63,649 nt of DNA, from contig JABWBO010000022.1 in the NCBI GenBank assembly GCA_013360465.1, forward strand, positions 1-63,649, in the 5' to 3' direction. Positions 7,989 to 16,695 of the stretch are shown here, piece by piece (position 1 is the first letter of the stretch; each line of letters begins with the position of its first letter). Origin of the DNA: Anaerolineae bacterium. Its GTDB lineage: Bacteria; Chloroflexota; Anaerolineae; Aggregatilineales; Phototrophicaceae. Under the pieces are notes generated by a model. The model was not told the DNA's origin and made no database searches. It saw only the letters and a program-made list of their open reading frames with translations. A program made the translations under genes and the position numbers.

Positions 7989-10124
7989 TCAACCGCCCTC
8001 CGCCGCCTCCATCAGCGCGATCTGCCGCACCATATCCGGCTCAAGGCGGCCGGTCAAACGTTCATATTCGCGGTAATCCGCCAGCGCCTTGCCGTACTCC
8101 TGGGTTGAGTAATAGACCAAGCCGCGCATGGCATAAACCATCGGATTCTCCGGGATGAGTCTGGCGGCGTTGTCGAGATCGCTCAGCGCCACCGCATACG
8201 CTTCACCATAGATCGCCAGGTTGGCGCGGTAGAGATAGGCATCCCCCAGATCAGGGTCTAATTCAATCGCCAGGCTGAAGTCATCCAGCGCCAGCGCCAG
8301 GTCAGACATGCGCCCAGTCTGCCCAACCCGCTTCATGATGGCGATCCCACGATTCAGATAGGCATTGGCAATGCCGGCATCAAGGCGAATCGCCTGCTCG
8401 AAGTCCTCAATCGCCGCGTCAAGCTGATTCAGCGCAGAGCGGGCAGCGCCGCGATTCACGTAAAAATCGGCGTCTTCCGGGCGCAGACGAACAGCGGAGT
8501 CGTAGTCGGCAAGCGCCTCCTCATAGTCACGCTGCATGGCATGAGCGATACCCCGGTTGTAGTAGGCATCGGCGTCGTTGGGGTTGAGTCGGATTGCCTC
8601 GTCATAGTCGGCAAAAGCATCGTCATACCGCTCCATCTGGCGATAGACGATGCCGCGATTCACGAATATGTCCGAGTCGCTGCTGCTCAATGCCAGCGCC
8701 TGATTGAGGTCTTCCAGCGCGCGCGTCAGGTCTCCGATCCGGCGATAGGCGAGACCGCGATTGACGTAGGCATCGGAGAAAACCGGGTCAAGTTCGACTG
8801 CCCGATCATAATTGGCGACGGCCTGACCAAGTGCCCCCATCTTCACCAGTACTACCCCTCGGTTGTAGTAGGCGCGCGCGACATCGGGGCTGAGCGCGAC
8901 GAAGCGATCCAGGTCGGCGAGGGCATCCTCGTTCTCGCCCAGATAGAAGTGCGTTCCGGCGCGATAGTAGTAGAGCGCATCGGCGCGGACGCTGGCTTCT
9001 CGTCCCTGCGGAATCAACGGGTAGGCGCGGTCGAGTGCGGCGAGCGCTTCCGGGTATCGCGCGCTGAAATAGTGCTGCTGCCCGCTGACGAATTCAAACA
9101 CATATCGGCTGTCCATGCCCTCCAGCACGAACGTCTTGAAGTCGTGGAGATCGGCGAAAGCCAATTCGCGCTCCGGCAGAGTTTCGACCCGGCTCTGGCG
9201 CGGCGTGATCTCAAAGTTGACCAGGACGCCAACCTCGAAGTTTTCGCCCCAGACGACAATCGTACCCCTGTACAAATCGCTGATCTGGCGCGCCTGTTCG
9301 CGGTCGGCGACGGCATGATGAACGCGCACGACTGGCGCTCCAACCTCCTGGAGCGCCAGTTCCAGGGGGCGAACGACTTCGCGCACGTTGGCGTCTCGCT
9401 GCGTAAAGTCGGTGAGGATAACCCCGACCACGCCATCGGGAAACGCGGTCGCTTCCAGGGGCGTCGCCGTCGGCGCGGGCGTCGGCGACGGCGTGAACGT
9501 TGCGGTCGGCGTCGAAGTCGGCGTGGGTGTGTCGCTGGCTAGCCCGACAGCCTCGATCACATCGCTGCGCAGTCCCGGGTCCGCGAGGAGGACCACCATG
9601 AAAAGCGCAGCCAGCGCGACGACGGCGGTGAGCAGTCGCATGAGCAGCGTTTGACGGCGCTGTTTATCCAGCAGCTTGACAAGGTCGGCTGTCGCCTGCG
9701 AAGCCAGAGCGTCCGGCGTGCTGAAGAAACTCCGCACGTCCTGACGCTCGACCCGATGCTTGAAATCAGCCAGGCGCGCCTGAGCCTGCTCGTCCGCCTC
9801 AACCAGCGCCTCATCCCAGGGAAAGACTGGATCGATGAAGTACATCAGCCGGGGCAGATGAAGCCGGACAGCCTCGTCATACTCCTGCTCTGTGACCGAC
9901 TTTGACGCGCCTTCGGGGATGTAGCCATACCGATGGGCAAGGATACCGAGGAAAATGTCGGCTTTCTGCACCTCGCGCACGCTCACACCGACCGCCCCAC
10001 CGGGCTGCGCGCCGAAGTTGCGCATATCGATGGGGCGCAGGTCCAGACGTTCTACCGCCGCCTTCACGGCATCGCGATAGGGTTGAAGATCGCGCGAAGT
10101 GGAACTGATGAAGACGTTTTTCAT
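7989..10124 (-). CDS. DUF4062 - transmembrane - Thr/Pro linker - TPR protein
   Basis: A 711-residue modular protein. Residues 1-100 match DUF4062 (KNVFISSTSRDLQPYRDAV, DIFLGILAHRYGYIP, SVTEQEYDEA), a TIR-like domain usually found in signalling or NLR-like proteins. One membrane span follows at about 161-181 (LLTAVVALAALFMVVLLAD), then a Thr/Pro linker at about 199-222, a domain of unknown type (225-360), and eight or more tetratricopeptide repeats to residue 690 with the YYNRG/YVNRG pattern. The implied topology is DUF4062 in the cytoplasm and TPRs outside. The start is preceded by AGGGGA. It seems monocistronic. Role unknown; membrane-linked signalling is only inferred from the architecture. 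Confidence 0.8.
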   Translation of the reverse strand: MKNVFISSTSRDLQPYRDAVKAAVERLDLRPIDMRNFGAQPGGAVGVSVREVQKADIFLGILAHRYGYIPEGASKSVTEQEYDEAVRLHLPRLMYFIDPVFPWDEALVEADEQAQARLADFKHRVERQDVRSFFSTPDALASQATADLVKLLDKQRRQTLLMRLLTAVVALAALFMVVLLADPGLRSDVIEAVGLASDTPTPTSTPTATFTPSPTPAPTATPLEATAFPDGVVGVILTDFTQRDANVREVVRPLELALQEVGAPVVRVHHAVADREQARQISDLYRGTIVVWGENFEVGVLVNFEITPRQSRVETLPERELAFADLHDFKTFVLEGMDSRYVFEFVSGQQHYFSARYPEALAALDRAYPLIPQGREASVRADALYYYRAGTHFYLGENEDALADLDRFVALSPDVARAYYNRGVVLVKMGALGQAVANYDRAVELDPVFSDAYVNRGLAYRRIGDLTRALEDLNQALALSSSDSDIFVNRGIVYRQMERYDDAFADYDEAIRLNPNDADAYYNRGIAHAMQRDYEEALADYDSAVRLRPEDADFYVNRGAARSALNQLDAAIEDFEQAIRLDAGIANAYLNRGIAIMKRVGQTGRMSDLALALDDFSLAIELDPDLGDAYLYRANLAIYGEAYAVALSDLDNAARLIPENPMVYAMRGLVYYSTQEYGKALADYREYERLTGRLEPDMVRQIALMEAAEGG

Positions 10125-10269
10125 GATCGGTCCCCTTCAGGTTCGGACAGGGTTCGAGCGATACACGTGCGCCAGATGGAGCAGCCCGCAAGATCATGAG
10201 ATCAGTTTAGCGTAGATCATAAGACAAGAGCAACGAACACATTTCACCAAAGGGGTGACAGCATCGAAG

Positions 10270-10311
10270 CAGCCGGCGCGGGCGAGCCATCAAGCCCCCC
10301 CGCACCGGCTG
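10270..10311 (-). terminator. GC-rich stem-loop 3' of the alpha/beta-hydrolase gene
   Basis: CAGCCGGCGCGGG (10270-10282) pairs with CCCGCACCGGCTG (10299-10311) over 13 bp with one mismatch. It lies just downstream of the stop at 10337 on the minus strand. No T-run follows. Confidence 0.5.
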
Positions 10312-10336
10312 TCAGCGCGGCATCTGCGAGGTGCAG

Positions 10337-11878
10337 CTACGGGGTGGCGACCATCACACGTTCCAGAATCCAGTCGGCAATCGTCGGCAGGAAGTCGGCG
10401 GTGAATTCCGGCGGAAGCTGGCTGTACTCTTCAATCGCGCCGGTCGCCGTGTGCTGGAACAGATGGTTCGCTCCGGCGATGATCACCACCGTAGCGTCCG
10501 CGTTGCCGCCCGCCGCGAAGGCGGCTTCCAGCGCCGGCGCATGTGGGCTTGGCGGGACCTGAAGGTCGAACTCGCCGTACAGCGCCAGCACCGGCACCCT
10601 CGTCTTTTCCCAGTCCGGCGCAGGATCATAGGACAGCAGCGAGATGAATTCCTCGTTCGAAACGCTGGCAAGCCCGTTCGCGCCGACCGCTTCGGCGAAT
10701 TCCTCTGCGCTGCTGACGCCGCTCGCCGCCCGCTGTTCCTCTGAAAGCAGGTCCCACTGCTCGACCAGCGTATCGTGCAGCAGCTGCTTGTAGGCGTCCC
10801 AATCGCGCGCTTCGATCTGCGGCAGGGCAGCCTGAAGGAAGGCAATCTGCGAGTCGATCTGCGCCGACGATGCTCCCTGCTGCGTCAAGAGGACCCGGTT
10901 CTGTTCCAGCAGCGTCTCGCGACCATCCACGCCGGGACCCGCCATCGAGATGAGGAAGGCGGCTCCGCTGGCGGGGTCCGCGCCCAGGATCGCCGTCAGC
11001 GCCCCGCCGATGCTGTGTCCCAGCACGCCGATCTGTTCTGCGTCGATGTCCTCGCGCAGCCCCAGATAATGGATGGCGGCGCGGGCATCGTCGGCAAAGG
11101 CGCTCAGATCTGCCGACGCCCAGTCGCCCGTTGAAGCGCCCACGCCGCGATCATCGAAGCGCAGGACGGCGATTCCGCGCCGCGTCAGGGCGTCGGCGAT
11201 CACCCGAAACACCCTGAAACCGGCGACCTGTTCATCGCGATCCTGAGGACCGCTGCCCGTCAGCAGCACCACCGCTGGATGGGGTCCGCCGCCCGGCGGC
11301 AGCGTCAGCGTGCCGGCAAGCGTGATCGTCCCGCTCTCGAAAGCGACTTCTTCGACCCCATAGGGGAGCGCGCTGGTATCCTCGATGAGCGGTTGGATCG
11401 ACTCCACAACGGGGAAAAAGACCGACTCCGCCAGCGTCTCACGTTCGCCTTCGCCGGACTGCACCAGGACGATATAAGTCGTGCCCGTCTGCTCTGCCAG
11501 CGCCAGATCGACCTCGAGGGTGATGCCCGCCTGCGTCACCGAAAACTGGTACAGATGCCATTCGAGGGCGGGGCTTTCGAGGCGTCCGGTGCTTTCCGGC
11601 GCGGCGCTCAGACCGAACTGCGGCAGCAGCGCGGTCATCAGCGCATCGCTGGACAGCGGGGCGGATTGCACAGCCAGCAGCACCACATCACGCGCGCCGC
11701 TGCCCCGCGCATAGACACCTGCCTGAATTCTGGTCCAGCCTTCCGGCGTCAGCCCTTGCACGCCGAACACTTCATCGGTGAATGGGGTCAGCACGGGCGC
11801 ATCCTGCGCCGCCGTCACCGCAGCGCCAAGGAGCAGCATACCGAGAAAGAGAAATACGTTTTTCAGCGTTTTCAACAC
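10337..11878 (-). CDS. Exported alpha/beta hydrolase (serine-aminopeptidase S33-like)
   Basis: 513 residues. A signal peptide (LFLGMLLLGAAVTAAQ) is followed by a beta-rich region of about 150 residues and then an alpha/beta-hydrolase domain. The oxyanion region reads VVLLTGSGPQDRDE, the nucleophile elbow GHSIGG (about Ser285), the acid YGEFDLQVP and the base GANHLF, so the triad looks intact. The arrangement fits secreted esterase or peptidase proteins whose substrates are mostly unknown. The start is a GTG, with AAGGA 7 nt upstream. A 137-bp gap separates it from the TM0106 gene upstream, so it probably has its own promoter; a stem-loop follows its stop. Confidence 0.82.
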   Translation of the reverse strand: MLKTLKNVFLFLGMLLLGAAVTAAQDAPVLTPFTDEVFGVQGLTPEGWTRIQAGVYARGSGARDVVLLAVQSAPLSSDALMTALLPQFGLSAAPESTGRLESPALEWHLYQFSVTQAGITLEVDLALAEQTGTTYIVLVQSGEGERETLAESVFFPVVESIQPLIEDTSALPYGVEEVAFESGTITLAGTLTLPPGGGPHPAVVLLTGSGPQDRDEQVAGFRVFRVIADALTRRGIAVLRFDDRGVGASTGDWASADLSAFADDARAAIHYLGLREDIDAEQIGVLGHSIGGALTAILGADPASGAAFLISMAGPGVDGRETLLEQNRVLLTQQGASSAQIDSQIAFLQAALPQIEARDWDAYKQLLHDTLVEQWDLLSEEQRAASGVSSAEEFAEAVGANGLASVSNEEFISLLSYDPAPDWEKTRVPVLALYGEFDLQVPPSPHAPALEAAFAAGGNADATVVIIAGANHLFQHTATGAIEEYSQLPPEFTADFLPTIADWILERVMVATP

Positions 11879-12015
11879 AGGGTTGTCCTTACCTAGATCG
11901 AAAGTTCAGCACCCACACAGACTCATACAGCCGAGCGCTGCTCGATGTTCAATCCACTCGAACAGCGCCGGACAAACGCCGATCAGGGTTGGAGCAGCAT
12001 GCAAACTGAACCCGG

Positions 12016-13467
12016 TCACGCCTCTCCCGACGCGCGCCGCACCAGCCAGTCACGAGCGATCAACATCGCCTCCACGTCGGCGAGCTGGTACGCCATCGCG
12101 CGCTGAAGCGCCGTATGGTCGTTGTCCATCTGCCAGCGCCGGTAGTCATTCCATGCCTGCGCATAATCCGAAGCGGGCGGGTAGGCGTAGCCCAGATAAG
12201 CGGCGACCGTCTTGATGCTGCGCCCGCGCACCGGCAGCATCACACACTGCTTGAACACCTGCAGCAGATCGCGCATACGGCGGTTGAGGATCGCGGCGAC
12301 GTCGGGCGGGGCGGTCTGGCGCATGATCCCTGAATCGTAGCCGCTCCAATGATAGACCAGCGCATCGTGCGCCTCGGCATAGTCGGCAATCATCCGCCAC
12401 CCTTCGGCATAATCGTGCAGCAGGCGCACCGGGCGACCATCCGGCAGGATAGTCTGGTCGGCGTTGGTATAACGCGCCACCACCGCCGCGTACAGGTCGC
12501 CGTCCACGCCGCTCCAACCGTAAGACCAGGGGATCCCCTGATCCTGGAAGCTCAAACCGGTCTCGATGTCCAGCATCACGATGGGGTGGAACAGTTCTTC
12601 GGGCAGCGCCCGAAGCAGCACGGCGTCGCGGTCGCGCAGTGCCCTGGCGCTGGAGATGAGCTGATGAACGGTCGCCGGACCGATTCCCTTCAGCCTGCGC
12701 AGCGCTTCTGGCGGCTGATCTGCCACCTGATCGACGGTATGCAGCCCGGCGGCGATCAGGCTTTCCCAGGAGCGGCGGCTCAAACCGTTGAGCAGGGTGA
12801 TCGCGCCTTCGGCGTTCGCCGCCGTCCGGCAGTGGGTATGCCAGGAGCAGGAGTCGCAGTGTCCGGTCAGGTAGATCGGCGGGGCGCTCTCCTGACGCAG
12901 CACATCGCCGACGCCGCGAAAAGCGTCAAACAGGCGGTCCTCGTCATAGCGGTGCGGAGCGATGTCGATCCATTCCGGGGGTCTTCCCGGAAGCCAGAAT
13001 TCCCCCTGTTCGGGACCGCCCAGGTCGCTTTCCAGCAGCCACAGGTAGCAGTCCAGCTGCAAACGATCTTCGGTGCGCAGCTCACGGACCGTCTTGACTT
13101 CGACCGGGAAGTAAAGCGCCGCGTCACGACTCGACCCAACGGCGCGCACCAGCAGATCGATCTTGCCACGCACCAGCAGATCGGGCTGATGCGGGTGCGG
13201 GCGTTCCAGCGACGCCCCGGCGATGACGCGGACGCCCTGTGCCATCAGATCGCGGGTGACAGCAACGCTCTCGTCCCAGGAAGCGCTGAAGACCGGGCGC
13301 AGTGAGCCATAGCGCTGCCGCGCGAAAATTTCGAAACTTCTGCCCCGCGCCTGGGCGAAATTCGGCGGCGGTTCGGCGCGGACGGCAGGGTCGCCGTGCG
13401 CATCCAGCCAGACGCGGCGCGAACATTCCAGCATGTCTCGTAAGGTGTGCGCTTTGATCGGTCTCAT
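12016..13467 (-). CDS. TM0106-family RecB-like nuclease with HhH and RNase H-like domains
   Basis: 483 residues. The N-terminal half is a Cas4/RecB-like nuclease: RGRSFEIFARQRYG, GKIDLLVR and FPVEVKT give the Asp and the E-x-K core of the PD-(D/E)XK motif. Cysteines at the start (LECSRRVW) and in CDSCSWHTHC could hold an iron-sulfur cluster as in Cas4/AddB-type enzymes. A helix-hairpin-helix (LKGIGPATVHQL) follows, and the C-terminal half is an RNase H-like 3'-5' exonuclease fold (MLDIETG, YHWSGYDSGIM). The layout is that of the TM0106 family, presumed to act in DNA repair; its biochemistry is poorly known. No cas genes are nearby. Confidence 0.85.
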   Translation of the reverse strand: MRPIKAHTLRDMLECSRRVWLDAHGDPAVRAEPPPNFAQARGRSFEIFARQRYGSLRPVFSASWDESVAVTRDLMAQGVRVIAGASLERPHPHQPDLLVRGKIDLLVRAVGSSRDAALYFPVEVKTVRELRTEDRLQLDCYLWLLESDLGGPEQGEFWLPGRPPEWIDIAPHRYDEDRLFDAFRGVGDVLRQESAPPIYLTGHCDSCSWHTHCRTAANAEGAITLLNGLSRRSWESLIAAGLHTVDQVADQPPEALRRLKGIGPATVHQLISSARALRDRDAVLLRALPEELFHPIVMLDIETGLSFQDQGIPWSYGWSGVDGDLYAAVVARYTNADQTILPDGRPVRLLHDYAEGWRMIADYAEAHDALVYHWSGYDSGIMRQTAPPDVAAILNRRMRDLLQVFKQCVMLPVRGRSIKTVAAYLGYAYPPASDYAQAWNDYRRWQMDNDHTALQRAMAYQLADVEAMLIARDWLVRRASGEA

Positions 13468-13513
13468 GGCGGCGATTGTAACACAAACGTTCGACTCCGG
13501 CTCGAAAAGCCGT

Positions 13514-14224
13514 TCACCTGAAATTGCCGCGAATGCCGCGCGGCTGCACCGGCAGGCGAGCGTCGTAGAGGTGCGCGGTATCGCCGACGCTGAGGGCGCG
13601 CGGTGCGGCGAGCTGATCGCTGCGCCGTTCGAACAGGATAGTCGTCACCGCGCTGGGGGCGTGCCAGAAGCTGCACCAGACCAGCGGCGGCGGGATATGC
13701 AGCAGCAGGGACACCCACAGCAGCGCCGTGCCATTGTGGCAAAACGCGGCGATCTGCGCCTCATTGCCGGCGTCGATGCGATAATTGACGCCTTCGCGCA
13801 CGCAGCCGCAGCCGGCGAGAAAGGCATCGGCGGCGGCGCGGAACTCCGCGACCGTCTCCCGGTAGATCGGGCGGTGCAGCGGCGCGGTGCTGTCCCAGGT
13901 CGCCCAGGAATGATAATCGGGGTTGGCGCGCAGCCGTTCGCCGGGAATATCCCACGCCGGGACGAAGCCGGGGTCAATCGGGTCCGGTTCGGTGTCCCAC
14001 CCTTCGACTTCCGTCAGCCAGTCGTGGGTATCGACCGGGCGCTTGAGCAAATCGGCGGTGTAGCGGGCGGTGATCTGGGCGCGGGGCAACGGCGAGGCGG
14101 CGATGACATCCAGCCCGTGAGCGGCGAGGCGGCGGGCGAGCGCAGTCGCTTCCAGGTGTCCGGCGGGCGTCAGCGTGTTGTTCGGGTAGTCCGGGTCGGC
14201 ATGGCGGATGATGTACAGGCGCAT
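13514..14224 (-). CDS. Histidine phosphatase family protein (phosphoglycerate-mutase-like)
   Basis: 236 residues. It begins with the phosphohistidine motif LYIIRHADPDY (normally LxRHG, here RHA), followed by LTPAGHLEATALARRL and ASPLPRAQITA with the second arginine. The second catalytic histidine is probably in AAFCHNGTALLW. The family removes phosphate from small metabolites or proteins. Its ATG lies 4 bp beyond the GDPD stop and its AAGGA site sits in the tail of that gene, so the two are translationally coupled. This suggests linked chemistry, perhaps on a phosphodiester-derived phosphate monoester, but that is inference. Confidence 0.82.
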   Translation of the reverse strand: MRLYIIRHADPDYPNNTLTPAGHLEATALARRLAAHGLDVIAASPLPRAQITARYTADLLKRPVDTHDWLTEVEGWDTEPDPIDPGFVPAWDIPGERLRANPDYHSWATWDSTAPLHRPIYRETVAEFRAAADAFLAGCGCVREGVNYRIDAGNEAQIAAFCHNGTALLWVSLLLHIPPPLVWCSFWHAPSAVTTILFERRSDQLAAPRALSVGDTAHLYDARLPVQPRGIRGNFR

Positions 14225-14228
14225 GGCG

Positions 14229-15140
14229 TCAATCCTTCAGCAGGGCGGCGAGGGTGCGAGGGGTATTGGTGGTGAACTGGTCCACCCCGGCGGCTTTCAG
14301 GCGCGGCAGCGCCGCCACCGCCGCCGGTTTGTCGGCGTCGAGCGTCCAGGCGTCCATTTTGACGCCGGCGCGGTGCAGCCATGCCGTCATGTCGAAGCCG
14401 TCATCCAGGCTGCGCGCCAGCATCCGGTAGCTAACGTACCAGGTACTCACATCAGGGATGGCGCGCAGCAGCAGCGCGCAGCGCTCCGCCAGGTAAGCCG
14501 CCGGCTCCTGCAGCGCCCTGCCCGCCAGGATATGATCGTCATGGTAGCCATAAGCCCCCAGGTGAAACGGAGGCTGGCGGGAATCGCCCGGTTCCTGCCG
14601 GTAATCGAGATAGAAACCGATGTCGAAGCCGAGATCAAGCCATGATGCCAGGGTGCGCAGGCGGCGCAGATGCCAGTCCGCCCCGCTGCTCACCAGCACG
14701 CGCCCGCCCAGGGGTTCGATCAAACGCAGCAGGCGGCGCAGCGGTTCGTCATCGCGCATCGGCAGCACATCCTTGTAGTCGATTTGCAGGCGCGTCCGCC
14801 CGCCTATTTCCAGGAAGAGCGCCACGACTTCGCTGAGCAGCGCCGGACGATAGGAAGTCGCCGCGCCCTGGTGCTTGATCGACAGGGCTTTGGCGGCGTC
14901 GGCGCGCGTCGCCCCAACTTCACCGACGCCGGTCGTCTCGGACTCCAGCACCGGGTCGTGTACCAGCAGATAATCATCTGCCGCCAGGGCGGTCACGTCG
15001 ATCTCGATGAACGGCGCGTCCGCCTCCAGACACAGGCGGACAGCCTCCAGCGAATTCGGCGGAAAAGGCGAAGAATCGAGCGCCGCCATGTGGTGGACGA
15101 TCAGCGGCGGCTGGGGTTTGAGCTGCATAAGCTTGCGCAT
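14229..15140 (-). CDS. Glycerophosphodiester phosphodiesterase family protein
   Basis: 303 residues with a GDPD TIM-barrel pattern: PPNSLEAVRLCLEADAPFIEIDV, LLVHDPVLESETTG, RLQIDYKD, and near the end MDAWTLD and DQFTTNTP. The family hydrolyses glycerophosphodiesters to glycerol-3-phosphate and an alcohol. The usual HRG at the N-terminus reads VHHMAA here, so the first catalytic pair is altered and activity is not certain. No signal peptide is evident, so it probably acts in the cytoplasm. Starts at 15140 and 15128 (MQLKPQ) are both possible. It is the first gene of a pair with the histidine phosphatase. Confidence 0.8.
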   Translation of the reverse strand: MRKLMQLKPQPPLIVHHMAALDSSPFPPNSLEAVRLCLEADAPFIEIDVTALAADDYLLVHDPVLESETTGVGEVGATRADAAKALSIKHQGAATSYRPALLSEVVALFLEIGGRTRLQIDYKDVLPMRDDEPLRRLLRLIEPLGGRVLVSSGADWHLRRLRTLASWLDLGFDIGFYLDYRQEPGDSRQPPFHLGAYGYHDDHILAGRALQEPAAYLAERCALLLRAIPDVSTWYVSYRMLARSLDDGFDMTAWLHRAGVKMDAWTLDADKPAAVAALPRLKAAGVDQFTTNTPRTLAALLKD

Positions 15141-15212
15141 CCTGACGACAAATTGTTAAACTATTAAAGGTACGTCCATTGTAGCCTTGAAGATTATGCG
15201 CGGAAGGCGTGA

Positions 15213-15241
15213 TTGTTAAATCACCCCTAAACTAGTCTTAT
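15213..15241 (+). promoter_or_regulatory. Possible promoter of importer 2
   Basis: TTGTTA (15213-15218) and TCTTAT (15236-15241) with 17 bp between. ATTGTTAAA also occurs about 60 bp further upstream, forming a direct repeat that could be an operator. Weak hexamers, so low confidence. Confidence 0.3.
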
Positions 15242-15308
15242 TCATGTCGCGCAGGTTTTCAGGTAAAGTGTGGGTTTGGCTGGTTATTCACAGAGGAGAT
15301 TGTTATCC

Positions 15309-16451
15309 ATGAAACTACGTCTGATCCTTCTGGTTGTGTGCATCGCCCTGCTCGGCGCGCTGAGCGTCTCGGCGCAGGACCGCACCCCGATCTACGTCTA
15401 CACCGATTCCGACACCAACATCAGCGATTTCTGGACCAACACCATCATCCCCGCGTTCGAAGCTGAATTCCCACAGTACGAGGTCATCCTGACCATCGTG
15501 CGCGGCGTCGGCGGCGGCAATGCCGACATCGCCAACCGCGCCCTGGCGGCGATGACAACCGGCGACGACCCGCAGGTCGATTTCTTCGAGACGATGAACA
15601 CCGACGCCCAGCAGGACTGGGTTGACGCCGAACTCTTCCTCGAAGTGACCGAAGAGATGGTCCCCAACCTCGCCAACGTGATCCCCGCCACCAACCGCCT
15701 GCCCCAGGAAATGCCTTATCGCGGTTCGCAGGTGCTGCTGGCGTATAACAGCGACAACGTGGCGGCGGAAGATGTCCCGACCACCTACGCCGGGCTGCTC
15801 GAGTGGATCAAGAATAACCCCGGTCAGTTCGTCTACAACCGTCCCGACAAGGGCGGCAGCGGCGCGGCGATGGTCACGCGCGCCATCTTCGAAGTCACCG
15901 GTCAGGATCCGTCCAAGTTCGTCCCCGGCGAATCCGACGAGGCGCTGATCGCCGAATTCTCTAAAGCGTGGGAACTGCTCGGCAGCGTCCACGACTCGAT
16001 CTATGAAGGCGGCGCGTACCCGGCGGGCAACACCCCCGTCCTGGAACTGCTCGCCAACGGCTCGGTCAGCATGATCACGGCGTGGTCGGACCAGGGTCTT
16101 CAGGCGTACAACCTAGGCGTCCTGCCGGAGACCACCCGCTTCGCTCAACTTCAGGACCTGCCCTTCACCGGCGGCTACGCTTTCAGCGCCATCCCGTCCA
16201 ATTCGACCAACCAGGAAGGCGCACTGGCGCTGGCGAATTTCCTGCTCTCGGCTGAGATGCAGCAGGCTATCGTCGAGACCATCGGCGGCTTCCCGTCGGT
16301 CAGCTGGGAGATGCTCCCCGCCGAACTGCAAAGCCAGTACACCAGCGTGATCACCGACACGGTCCCCACCTGGCCCGGCGGCGCGTATGGCGCGGCGATG
16401 GTCGAGGGTTGGTACAACAACGTCGCCACCAACATCGACCCGAGCAGCTAA
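15309..16451 (+). CDS. ABC transporter substrate-binding protein, YnjB-like (importer 2)
   Basis: 380 residues with an N-terminal export signal (KLRLILLVVCIALLGALSV, then SAQ). Motifs such as YTDSDTNISDFWTNTIIPAFE, VLLAYNSD and KGGSGAAMVTRAIF resemble the SBP_bac_8/YnjB and spermidine- or iron-type binding proteins rather than MalE-type sugar proteins. The start at 15309 is set by GAGGAG upstream; the longer frame from 15270 would mask the signal. It leads a complete importer operon (two permeases and an ATPase), from which it is separated by 244 bp containing a dispersed repeat and a small stem-loop. Ligand unknown. Confidence 0.85.
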   Translation: MKLRLILLVVCIALLGALSVSAQDRTPIYVYTDSDTNISDFWTNTIIPAFEAEFPQYEVILTIVRGVGGGNADIANRALAAMTTGDDPQVDFFETMNTDAQQDWVDAELFLEVTEEMVPNLANVIPATNRLPQEMPYRGSQVLLAYNSDNVAAEDVPTTYAGLLEWIKNNPGQFVYNRPDKGGSGAAMVTRAIFEVTGQDPSKFVPGESDEALIAEFSKAWELLGSVHDSIYEGGAYPAGNTPVLELLANGSVSMITAWSDQGLQAYNLGVLPETTRFAQLQDLPFTGGYAFSAIPSNSTNQEGALALANFLLSAEMQQAIVETIGGFPSVSWEMLPAELQSQYTSVITDTVPTWPGGAYGAAMVEGWYNNVATNIDPSS

Positions 16452-16508
16452 GCGATGAGGCATGAGATGAGCCGCCCTCGTCGGGGCTGTTCACTCATCC
16501 CTTGGAGC

Positions 16509-16604
16509 GTGTCTGCAAAGCCGGTTTTCACACAACCTCACCCCGGAAACCTGACGGTTTCCTGCCCCTCTCCAATTGGAGAGGGGCGGTTGAGCGCAGC
16601 GAAT
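16509..16604. repeat. Palindromic dispersed repeat, copy B (3' truncated)
   Basis: The left end GTGTCTGCAAA and the stretch CCGGTTTTCACACAA match copy C at 23940 almost exactly, followed by CCTCACCCC and GCCCCTCTCC-aatt-GGAGAGGGGC. It carries an extra hairpin, GGAAACC-tgac-GGTTTCC, not present in copy C, and lacks the closing GGGGTGAGG, so the right end is lost. It lies 3' of the importer 2 binding-protein gene. Confidence 0.75.
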
Positions 16605-16627
16605 ATTCCTTGATGCCTGTGAAAAGA

Positions 16628-16650
16628 AGGGCGCGGCTGTGCTGCGCCCT
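16628..16650 (+). promoter_or_regulatory. Small stem-loop before the importer 2 permease gene
   Basis: AGGGCGC (16628-16634) and GCGCCCT (16644-16650) with a 9-nt loop, 45 bp upstream of the permease start. With repeat copy B it separates the binding-protein gene from the membrane genes. Confidence 0.45.
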
Positions 16651-16695
16651 CCCTGAATTATTCCCGACATTCAACGAACAGGTCCGCGTCCAAGC

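Noticed and set aside
12016-13467. TM0106 nuclease as a Cas4 of a CRISPR system
   Set aside because: The Cas4-like domain is fused to HhH and RNase H-like domains, the TM0106 layout, and no array or cas gene is nearby.
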